The notes below the pieces were generated by a model. It was not told where the DNA came from, searched no databases, and was given only the letters and a program-made list of their open reading frames with translations. A stretch of DNA of 64,000 nt, taken from Pohlia nutans (taxonomy: Eukaryota; Streptophyta; Bryopsida; Bryales; Mniaceae). Positions 48,729-60,700 of this stretch are shown here, in pieces. Every line of letters begins with the position of its first letter. Within the stretch, counting starts at the first letter, position 1. Made by a program: the position numbers and the translations under genes. The stretch is taken from contig CM040086.1 of the NCBI GenBank assembly GCA_022496805.1, positions 1,800,501 to 1,864,500 of the forward strand, read 5' to 3'.

Positions 48729-51700
48729 TTAGGTTGCAACGGCCGGTAGTCCTTCCAGAAGGAGTGTCAGACGCTCGGGGTTAGTTGCAACAGGTGGTGT
48801 CGACCACGGGGGTCTATTCATTTCAACGAACTCCCGAATGTTTTGGCTCCACTCACGCAACTTCAGCAGCCAGTCGCGCAATGCCACAAGCCCGGGGGGT
48901 GACGACTCTGGTTCACACGAGCGGTATGTAAACGGATGGATGGAGTTGCGAGGATCATTCATGCAACTCTTGTCGGGTGAGTCGTCGATGAGGAGTGTGT
49001 TTGACTCGTTTGCCTCAGGGCAGTTTTTGAATAACATGGCAAGTGGCTTCAGGAAAATGGGCTTGTCCGGGTTGGAGGGATCCCTATACTTGGAGACAAC
49101 ACACATTTCCTGGGCAAAAATCCGGTCTGACCTCATAATCACTCGGGTGATATCTTGAAGTCCATTCTTGTAGCGGGCCAATTTCTTCTTACCACATGCA
49201 GACCAGAATACCACCTCGAATTGGGCAAAGCAGAAATTCAGGAAACTTCGCAAGTTATTCCTCCACCGAATATCGCCAGCGCCACCGGAGTCAGAGTCAC
49301 ACAGCAGTCCATTCATGTCGAGTACGAGAAAGAATGTTGGCCACGTGCCGGGAGACAAAGTCTGCTGCGCCAGCGAATCGACCCGCGGGAAATCTGCTAT
49401 TTGCAGTGGAGGGAGAAGAGGGGAGCGGTCTGCGCGGGATACAAACGATGAGCAGTTAGTACCCCGTGCGTGGATTAGAACGACGAGTCAGGTCATAGCA
49501 TACTACACAATGGACGGGGAGGCCTCCCTATGAAGGCAGCGTCACTAATGAAATCCTAGGGTCTAAACATGCAGGAATGACATCGGGAGGGCTCCCTACG
49601 CGGAAACTTTCGGGAACTTTTATTTTATTTTCAATTATCGGAATATCAGGACCTACATTGCAAAAGCGGTCTATTACAGCTCCGAGGGCAGCCAACATAT
49701 ATACGAGCCGAGATTCTAAGAGGAGAGGCCTCCCTATCTACCTAGACATGTGTTTTAATTTTCAATTATCGAAAATTCAAGACCAACATTGCAAAAGCGG
49801 TCCATTACTGTTCTGAGGGCAGCCAATAAAGATGCAGGCCGAGATTCTAAGAGGAGAGGCCTCCCTATCTACCTGGAGACAGGTGAGTGTCGGGGGCCTC
49901 AGACATGCTCGTCAGCATTCCCTCTGCGCTGGGGTCAAATGCCCCCACTTTCTTGCCACCTTCGGAAGTTTGCGCCTTTGACCGGGGACGCCTTGCCGCC
50001 TTCTGAGAAAGCGACTCGGAGCCTCCATCGCCAGTGGATTCAGACCCGACAAAGGAGGGGGCACCCGATCCCAAAGGTGTGCTAACAGAGGCCCCACGAG
50101 CGCGTCCAGCACCCCGCCGGGCACTCCCGGCAGAGCCGCCGGGCTCAGTGGGGGCGAGAAAAGGAAAAGGTGAACTCCCCTCAGTGTTCACAGATACCAC
50201 ACCTCCAGGTCCGCGACCCTGGGCTCCCTTAGCACCCCGGCCCTTTCCCCGTACAAGAGCAGCTCGACCCTGGGCCGAAGTGGTCATGTCCGGGAAAACG
50301 ACTGGTTGCCGCTCCCGACTGGACCGACGGACGTTACTCGCAGCACCGTCCCCGAGGTCAGAACTCTGGCTATTGGGGTCCAGTGGCTGGCGCTCGGAAG
50401 CCTTCCTCTTCCTACCACCCTTCTTCTGCGATAGAGAGGCCTCCCCCTGTCGGGGGTCCTGCGTTTCGAACTCTGGTACAGGAGGCGCGAAGGGCTGCCC
50501 AACCACCAATGACTCCCCACCAGCGCTGGATGCCTCCATTCCAGGCAGGAGGGACTTGAGAGCTCTCCCGGTCAGCAACGGAGGGGAGGGCTCCCCATCC
50601 AGGCCTACCTGCTCGGACGCGGCTAGGGCCGATGGGGCGAGCTCCCCATCCAGGCCTACCTGCTTGGACGTGGCTAGGGCCGATGGGACGGGCTCCCCAT
50701 GAGGTCGAGCATGACCGTGCGATAGAGAGGCCTCCCCCTCTACACGCGGCTGACTGTGAGTTCCACGCGGGGATAGAGAGGCCTCCCGATCCAGGGCAGG
50801 AGGGGAGTGCGCGGTGCGCTGGGACAAGGAGGGATCCCTGTCAAGGCCAGGCAGACGGTGCGTGCTTCGCTGCGATGGAGAAGGCTCCCGCTGCCGGCCA
50901 CGTGGTGTGTGCGAGTCGCACTCTGATACAGAGGACTCCTTGTCTTGGCCCGCCACGTTGTGCGCACTGCGCTGCGATGGGGAGGACTCCCGGTCCAGTC
51001 CAGGCTGAGTGTGCGTGCTGGGCTGGGAGAGGGAGCGCTCCCCTCCGCGGCCAAGCTCAGTGTGAGTGCTGAGCTGGGATACGGAGGGCTCCTCTGATTG
51101 CGTGCTGCGCTCCGATGGGGAGGGCTCTCTGTCGCCGTGAGGCTTTGTGTGTGTGCTGCGCACCGACGCATCGGATGACAAGTTCAGGGGGTCGACAACG
51201 TCAGACGAGTCCACGGCGCCATGTGCCTGGGCCGGGCGTCGGTTGATTGGCATCCTTGCACCAATGCGCTGGGGGAGCCTCTCTATCGGGCCATTCCTGT
51301 GTCCAACGGTAAGAGGTGACTGCGGACGACGGGCCCCTCCCGCGACTTGGTCATCCGAGACCGCGGGCACCTGACAATCCTGAGGATCATTATGCGGTGG
51401 ACGAACGTCGTCCCTTGTGTTCTCAGGCGATGAGTCGGGCAGATCACTTACGTTTAAAAAATCCTCCAGGCTGAGCCGGTTCGGTCGAGACACCGACGAC
51501 GCGCCTTGGGTGCGCCTTGTAGCCGCCGCGGTGCCCGTGGGACCGTGTGGTGCGGGATCACCGAGACCAACATCATCATGCTGCGGTGACCGTATATCGG
51601 GGACGTCGTCGGTGTTGTCGTCGCCAACTTCCTCATCCTCTTCGTCTTCATCGTCCGCTTCATCTTCGTCGTGCGCACCCCCCACGACGTCCTCGTCGTC

Positions 51701-54700
51701 ATCCCCGAGGTCGTCGCTGTCCTTGATAATTTTTAGGATTTGCTCTGCCATTGCCAGAGCAGGCCGAGTCTCAGGCTCGGAGCGAACAAACTCGACCACC
51801 TTACTCTTGATTGCCTACAATCCATGGCCAGAGAAGTGAGTGGTTATAATCACTGAATAACTTGATGGGGAGCCAACGACACAATGCAAACGCGCCGCGG
51901 CCTAGGACGTTCGGGTAGAGAGGGCTCCCCATGCGGGAGAGGCACATGGAGAGACCTCCCTAAGATCAACGATACAGACAGATTACCAACGAGGCGACCT
52001 GTGGGGAGATCTCCCTATCGAGGTACCCGGGTGGAGGACCCAAAAAACCGTTGGAGAGGTGCCCCCACAGACATGCGTAGCCAACGAATCCACATGATAG
52101 TAATGGGAAACTTGGTAACTCACCAGTCCTTCGAAGGTCATGGGGCCGCCACTCCAGATGTTGACAATGACGCGGTTCTCCTTGAGTACGGGGTTTGCTA
52201 GGACCGACATGATGCTCTGGCAGGGTTGACCCTTCCCTGTGCGGTACGTCCTGTCGTCGTCCGGGTCTTTGAAGTCCAAGTGCCCCAGGAAGAACGAGGG
52301 AATATGCTGCCTTCCAATATGCAAGAGCATGTTCCGACGTGCATCGTTTGGATCGGACAGTTTCCCCGGCGTTGGCCACAGGTATTGAAGGTAGAGAAGA
52401 TTGCACAAGGCACACACACAAACACAAGGAATGCGTAGAAAGAGATGATCTTTACTCAAAGGCCTTCCACCTTAAGTAGTGTACACTAGGAGGTCACCAT
52501 GGACAAACCATATGGGATAACTCATCACAAGGACACTCTAGAGATCAGCCCATGCCTAACCCCTCCTCCCACACACCATTATTTAGCACCCGTACGTCTT
52601 TGGCTTCTAGCAATACTACGTTGCATCAATTACCTCAATACTCCCACTTTGCGTAGAGCCAAAGCCTCTAAGTCCAAATGCTATTACTAATCGTTGGTGT
52701 CGGTCTCTACAAAGACCCTTTGTGAGCACATCCGCCACCATGTGCTCCGTTGGGCAATACTCCAAATGTATAACTCCCAATTCCAACTTCTCCCGAATGA
52801 AGTGGTATTGCACATCAATGTGCTTCGTGCGTGAATGATGTGTAGGGTTCTTTGCAAGTGAAATGCACCCTTGGTTGTCACACATAATCGTTGTAGCCTC
52901 ACCTTGTGTGCAACCCACATCCACCATTAGTTGCCTCAACCAAATGGCCTCCTTCGTGGCATGGCTCGTAGCCATGTACTCGGCCTCCACCGTTGATGTC
53001 GCCGTCGTTTGTTGCCGCTTGCTATTCCACGACACCGCTCCCGATCCGACCTTGAACATGTAGCCCGTTGTCGATCTTCGATCGCTCGTGTCTCCCGCGT
53101 AGCCCGCGTCACAATAGCCGCTCAACACAATGTCTTTGCCTCCAAGACACAACTTCACATCGCTTGTGCCCCTCAAATAACGCATGATCCTCTTGACCGT
53201 CATCCAATGCATCGAGCCCGGTCTCGCCATGTGTTGACTCACCACGCTAATTGGATACGCAAGGTCGGGCCGTGTCGCAATCATCGCATACATCAACGAC
53301 CCCACCGCTTGCTTGTATGGCACCTCCGCCATCGATTTAGCCTCGATCGCATACTCCTCCTCCGAAAGCTTGACGAGCTTGGAGTTTGCATCCAATGGTG
53401 TTGCCACGGGCTTACAATCCTCCATCCCGAATCTCTTGAGCACGTCCATCACATACTTGCCTTGACTCATGGTGATAGTGCGTGTAGCCCTATCACGCAC
53501 AAACTCAACACCAAGACAAAAGTGCAATTCTCCAAGATCACTCATCTCGTACTCTCTCTCAAGCATGCCTTTTAATGCATTCATTAAACTCATGAGGCTT
53601 GCAAGAATGATCAAATCATCAACATATATGATCACAATCACCACATTTTGCCCCTCTTGCATGAAGTAGAGACTATGATCCGCAATGCTCCTAGTAAACC
53701 CGTGTGCAATCAAGAACGTGTCAATCTTTTGGTACCACGCTCTTGGAGATTGTTTCAACCCATACAATGATTTTTGCAACTTACAAACAAGGTGCTCTTT
53801 ACCTTGTTGCACAAACCCCTCAGGTTGCACCATGTAGATGTCCTCCTCCAAATCGCCATTCAAAAATGCGGTCTTCACATCCATTTGATGCATCTCCAAG
53901 TCCAAGGCCGCTCCAATGGCAAGAATGCATCGAATGGTGGTGAACTTGGCTACGGGAGCAAATGTCTCGTGAAAGTCCACCCCATGCACTTGCGCGAACC
54001 CCTTGGCTACTAATCTTGCCTTGTGACGCACAACAATACCCGAAACATCCCTCTTTGTCCGAAACACCCATTTGCAACCAATGGGGTTGCGATCCTTTGG
54101 AATGGGAGTTAATTGCCACGTACCGTTAGCAATTAGAGAGTCGTACTCCTCTTGCATGGCGCGCTCCCACTTGACCGCATCCTCACCTTGCATGGCTTCT
54201 CGAATGGTCAATGGACCATCCGATAATGCCACATTCGCATGCTCGTCCTCCACTTGAGGGAAGATGTGGTTCTTCCACCATTCTCCAGGTGGCTTGCGCG
54301 ATCTCTCGGGGTACCGCCGCTCGCTTGAAGAAACTTGCTCCTCTTGCGTGCCCTTTGCGCCATTCTTGGCCTTTGAGCTCGATGGCGCTTCAACAACCTC
54401 CGTGTCGCCAGCTTCGTCATCACCGTCATCATCACCTACATCAACAACACTAGGAGACTTGGAGGGTGTGTCCACCAAAACGTCTCCACTACTCCCACTT
54501 GGACCAACCTCCAAAGGAGCCTCCATCGTAGACTCCTCACAAAATGTCACATCACGTGACCGAATGATCTTCCTCGTGTCCACCGACATGAGTCTATACG
54601 CCTTGGTACCTTCACAATACCCAAGAAACACACATTTCAAGGCCTTAGCCTCGAGTTTCGTCCTCCGTTCGTCGGGAACCTTCGCATATGCAATGCATCC

Positions 54701-57700
54701 GAAGATGCGCATGTGTGCAACACATGGTTGCCTCCCACTCCACGCTTGCTCCGGCGTCATGCCTTCAACCGCGCTTGTTGGACACCGATTGCGTGTGTAT
54801 ACCGCATTCACCACCGCTTCCGCCCAAAGGTCTAACTTCAAGTTTTGAGCGTGCAACATGCTCCTCGCCATCTCTACAATGGTGCGATTTGCGCGCTCCG
54901 CAACTCCATTTTGTTGAGGCGTGTACGGGGCCGAAGTTTGGCGTGCGATGCCTTCATTCTTCAAAAGCTCGTCAAATTTCTTGGACATGTACTCGCCGCC
55001 ATTGTCCGACCGAAACACCTTGATCTTCAACTCGGATTGGTTCTCCACCAATGTCTTGAACTCCTTGAACTTCTCAAAGCACTCACTCTTGGCTTTGATA
55101 GGGTAGAGCCATATCTTCCTTGAAAAATCATCGATGAAGGTCACAAAGTACTTGCAACCTCCCATCGATGTGGTCTTCATGGGGCCACACACATCCGAAT
55201 GCACGATCTCCAAAACTTTTGTGGCCCGTGTCGCCCCTTCACCCGCAAATGGCAACCGTTGTTGCTTGCCTTCAATGCAACCTTCACACGTGAATGTAGA
55301 AGCATCCACTTTCAATTGATGAAGATCCATACCGCTTACCATGCCGCGTAGTGTCTTCACACTCTTGATGTTCAAATGGCCAAGTCGACGATGCCACAAC
55401 GCCAACTTGTCGTCCTTCAAGTTTGAATGCGCCAACGCCGCCGATTCCTTCGAATGCACCTTGGAGAACTTGATGTGGTACAAGCCCTCGTGTTCTTCAA
55501 TGATGGCCACCTCATCTCGACTCGGTGACAACACATAACACCCCTTATCACTAAACTCAACCCTCAAGTGCTTTGCCACTAATTGCCTCACCGATAGTAA
55601 ATTTGCCGTTAGTTTGGGAACGTGGAGGACATCTTGGATAGTGATTGTCTTCACACGACCCCTCACCTCGGTGTCTACAACAATTTGGCCCTTGCCAACG
55701 GCCTCAAGCACCGTATCATCTCCCAAAATCACTCTCCTTGGATTAATGAGAGCATACGAATGAAAACAAGTTTTATGTGGTGACATGTGGCTTGTAGCCC
55801 CCGAATCAACAATCCAATCACTCGTACTACCATTGCACGATACATTGCTTGCCATGTTTGCATACTCATCACCAACCTCAATCCAATCACTCATGCTTGC
55901 ATCACCCTCGATACCATCACTCATGCTTGCATCACCCTCGATGCCATCGCTCATGCTTGCCTCATATCTAGCCGTAAATGCGTACTCATCATCGTCACGA
56001 GTTTTAGTGTTGTTTGCACTCTCCCCTTTCTCATCCCTCTTGCGTTTGAAGCAAAATTTGGCAATGTGGCCCTTCTTACCACAATAGAAGCACACCTTGT
56101 CGCTTGAGCTCCCACCGCCTCCATTCTTGGATTGCTTCGCCACGAGTGCCGCTCCATCTTCTCGAGACTCGTTCTCCTTTCGCCGCGAAAGCTCGTGCAA
56201 CAACCGTGAGGTCACATAGTCCAATGTGAGCTCCGTAATGGGTCTTGACTCCATCGCCACGATGAGGTACTCGTATGATGATGGAAGGCTCTCCAAAAGT
56301 GTCATCACGATGTCACCATCCGTAACCGACACGTCGCAACCGTTGAGTTGATCCGCGAGAGCTTTGACCTTGTTGATGTGCGCCAACATGTCATCTTCTT
56401 CGCTCATCTTGATGGTGAAGAACTTGCGCCTCAAAAACAAAATGTTGGCCAATGTTTTCGCTTCGTGAATGTTGCAAAGCTTGGACCATGCTTCCGCGGG
56501 TGTCTTGCACGAACGAATGTGCGCAAGTTGCGAATCCGCGAGGTTGAGTGCCAAAATGGCAAATGCCTTCTTCTCCCTCCTCGTGTACGCTTGCATGATC
56601 CTAGGATCCGTAGAAGATAAAGGAGGTTCCTCACTACCCTCGACAATCTCCCACAACTCCTTCTCGGCCATCACCATCTCCATTTTGAACTTCCACAAGT
56701 GGAAATTCACCCCATCGAACTTGTCCACGACCTTGGGACCCTCACCCTCAAAAGATGCCATGATCCTCACTTACGTATGCCTCCCCACACAAATGAAACC
56801 TCAAACTCAAACACACAACTTTGTTTTTTGTGATTTTTTGCTTTGATATTGCACCTTTGTGCACCCAATGGGTTTAAAACAACCCCAAACACTAGATCAG
56901 CACTTTTGTGCTCCACACACGCCTCCCAACACTCAAATGTGAGAACCCTCACCCAAAAATGCAAAGAGGCTCACCAAAACCCCTCAAATCACTCAATGGA
57001 GCTCAAAACAACTCCAAATGCTTCAATACGACGCCTTAGTGTCCCCAAACACTCAATGCACGTCAATGACACCTTTGTGTCCTTCAAGAGCACTCACTCA
57101 ATGCACATGAACTCACACAAGTCCCTCAAAACCCCAATCGCATTGAAATTGCTCAAAACCGCACCTTTGTGCACAAACTAGCTCCAAATGAAAATTTGAG
57201 CACCCCAAGAGCATGAAACACATGCAACACCTCAAAGCAAGTGCCTAATCACTAGGATCAGATGGTAGACCCTCCACGAGAGCCTTCACACCTCACAAAT
57301 CACTTGCATTTACTCAAATGCTCACAATTGAACCAAACGAAGTTCCACTCGCAACGAAGAGATAGAAGAAAGAAAAGAAGGAGATCAAGGGAAGAAATTG
57401 ACCAAAGAGAGTGCTCCAACATGTAACTTCAGCCCATGCACACCTCCAAGAAACACCAACGCTTCAACAAGCTCCAAAACCTCCAACAATGCTCCAAAAC
57501 CGCCCGTTGCGCACCGACCTCAAAATACTTGCACAAATGCAATCTAATACTCATGAAACACACATGAGTGGGCCCATAACCTATTGAAGGTAGAGAAGAT
57601 TGCACAAGGCACACACACAAACACAAGGAATGCGTAGAAAGAGATGATCTTTACTCAAAGGCCTTCCACCTTAAGTAGTGTACACTAGGAGGTCACCATG

Positions 57701-60700
57701 GACAAACCATATGGGATAACTCATCACAAGGACACTCTAGAGATCAGCCCATGCCTAACCCCTCCTCCCACACACCATTATTTAGCACCCGTACGTCTTT
57801 GGCTTCTAGCAATACTACGTTGCATCAATTACCTCAATAACAGGTACGCGATGTACACGAGTCGCGTCTCGGTCGAGAATTCTGGAATGTATCCATCACC
57901 AGCGTGTGGAACGTACATGCTCAGGTGCATGGCCCATACATCTGCCGTCTCACCCGAATTAAACCAAACTAGAAGCTCGTGCAGTCTGGCACGACCGCAC
58001 ATGACAATATGAACGCCCCCAGCGGCCTTGACGGTCTCCGAGGTTTCAGGGTTGACGTGCAACTCCACAAAGTGGGAGAAGAATGCCTCAAAGCCAATGG
58101 GGCCGTCGTGCTCAAGGCCCGTGTCCAACGAGAAGAGATTGGTGACAGTGTAGAGGGCCTCCTTCTCGGAGATCTGCAGTTTACCCTTCACGTGACCCCA
58201 GTGTTCATGCAGATGAGACAGGGAAGCCTCGGACCTGCAGATGTACTGGCGGTCCGGCCCATATGCCTCGTCCATCTGGACCTGGGCTCCTTCGATGTGC
58301 GTGATCCAGGTCTCCAGCGCGCGCCTGAAATTCTCCGGCGGTGGCTTCTTTGAGCTCGCCTTGTGGAGGTTGTTCTTCAACTCGGCCTCGAACCACTTGC
58401 GGCCATCGTCGGTCTCCCGTGCCGTCCTCGCCATGTACCTCAAGAATGTCTCGTCCATCTTACGCGGCACGGCAATCGCGTCCCACTCCTCCAGAGACCA
58501 ACACTTATAGGATTGCCGCTTGCTGGGCAGCTCATGACCAAACTTATTCATGATGCGGTGCATAACGGCGAGGTCCTCCTTCCTTGTCTTCGCCCACTCT
58601 GCAACAGACTTCATGCAAGATCCCTGCACAACAAGAGCCGGGTTACAGATCACACTAGAGGCCTTCCTAGCGATTCCAACAGACAGGGCTAATTACAATA
58701 ATAGACACTCGATGACCTATCCAAAGGGGTCTCCATACAATCCGACGATGGGGGGCAAGCTCAAGTGAACTACAGGGAGGTCTTCCGACCGTCCCCAACG
58801 GGGAGGGCTCCCTACAGACTAATAGGGGAGGCCTCCCTACCCGTCCCACCTGGGGAGGGCTGCCTACAGACTAATGGGGGACGCCTCCTACCCGTCCCAC
58901 CTGGGGAGGGCTCCCTACAGACTAATGGGGGAGGCCTCCCTACCCGTCCAAGGTGGAGAGGGCTCCCTACAGACTAATGGGGGACGCCTTCCTACCCGTC
59001 CCACCTGGGGAGGGCTCCCTACAGACTAATGGGGGAGGCCTCCCTACCCGTCCCAGGTGGAGAGGGCTCCCTACGGACTAATGGGGGAGGCCTTCCTACC
59101 CGTCCCTCCTGGGAAGGGCTCCCTACAGAGTAATCCAGTTGAAGGGATATGTTTACCTCTTCCGTGACGGTCTTGAGGCACAGCTTCTTGGCTAGGACTT
59201 TTCTCCCGCATTCCAAAATCATCCACTCTGGCATGGTGTGGACCGGCTTGATGTCCGTCTTCGTTATGCCTGATCGTAGCACGCTGGCTTTGCGCGACGG
59301 AAGCGTCTGCTCTTTGCCATCGGGCAAAGACCCTCGCAGCCACAAGTCCGTGATGTTCTGCCACATATTGAACACCTCGTCCGATCCACAAACAAAACTG
59401 TACACCTCTTTCAAGTCTACTTTATCCGCGACGTTGAGGATGGTGGTGACGTTGTGCTTGAACTTCTGTGGTCATACAAACGAGTCGTCAGGTTTGGACC
59501 AGCAGCCGACCACGGATTCTATAGGGGGGCCTCCCTACCGACGCCATCCTTCCGGATTCTGTAGAGCGGCCTCCCTGTGAAAGGCAAGTACTGTTAATCG
59601 GGAGGCCTCCCTATGCAAGCCTGCTGATGTTTAGTTCATGGAGAGGACTCCCTATCAAAGCCACAACAAAAAAAATTACAGCAGAGGAGAAAAGGGGCCT
59701 CACGTTGAACTCAGTATTGCAGCCCGTCGTCGTATAAGCGGGGCTACCCCCGGCTTTCCAGACCGCCCGTGCTTGCTTGATTTTGGAGAAGAGGTCAGGG
59801 GTGCTCTTTTTGACCCAGGCCCGGCAGTTCAGGACTTTGGACAGGAAGCGGATCTCGTGGTCGTGAAGGCTCCATACGACGATGATCTCGTGCGTCCCGT
59901 ACAAGTTGGTGAACGAGGGATCACTACTGTTTTCCTTGATGACCTCCTTCGACGCCAAAATGGTGTGCTGGCCTCCCACGATCCAGAAGTGCTGCGTCTT
60001 CATGGCGTCGCAATTCGCTGGTGCAACCGACACCACTTCGTACCCGTCCGCGTTGGCAGAAGGCTGGACGGGGATGACGATGATGGGGAGTCTCTGCACG
60101 GTGCTCTTGTTGCCGATGAATTGAGCCTTCAACTCATTCACCCGCTTCTTCACTATCTCCCTATACACCCACACATTAGGTGCCAAATGAAAGTTGGCGA
60201 TGGGCACCTTCACGCGGCGGCCTTCCTCGTCGTCCAGCGCGCGGTTGCCCCACGGGTAGAGATGGTCCACCATACTGGCCAGGTATTTGGAGCAGCCGGC
60301 CAATGCCTCGGCTTTGTCCACGTGCTTCTTCAAGTCGAAGGCCTTTTCCATGTCTTGAATTTTCTGGTGGAACATCTTGACCTTGTCGAGGTCGTCGGCC
60401 TTCCTCCTACGGGGTTTGTTTGGTGAAAGGGCTGCGCCGGCCGTGAGTGAAACGCCCTGATCTACAGGATCGTCGTCGCGGTCCCCGTGGAGGTCGGCAA
60501 ACAAGTCCGAGAAGCCCAAGATGACATCCTGTTGTGTGAAGGTTTGAGCGGTCCAGTCGAAAGCGAAGCCCGTCGCTGCAAGCTCCGGTGACAAACCACT
60601 GAACAGCTTGGCAATCGGTAGGCGGAGTGCAATTCGACGTGGAACGCGACGACCCCCGGGCGACTCCTCCATGTTCACGTTCACCTCCGACGCGCCGGGG

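Larger units (their letters stand above)
52378..57844 (-). mobile_element. Complete Ty1/copia LTR retrotransposon with 5-bp target duplications
   Basis: The element proper is 52383-57839, oriented on the minus strand. The target duplication ACAGG is exact (52378-52382 and 57840-57844). Both LTRs are 258 bp. There is one long gag-pol frame, a primer site next to the 5' LTR and a purine run next to the 3' LTR. It sits inside exon 4 of the large gene; taking out the element and one duplication leaves an open frame across the junction. Confidence 0.97.

Noticed and set aside
52863..56620. Many plus-strand frames over the copia element
   Set aside because: Antisense of the intact gag-pol frame; no domains of their own.
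58793..59130. Repeat-spacer pattern that resembles a CRISPR array
   Set aside because: Units are contiguous and similar throughout, without unique spacers, in a plant intron; it is a minisatellite.
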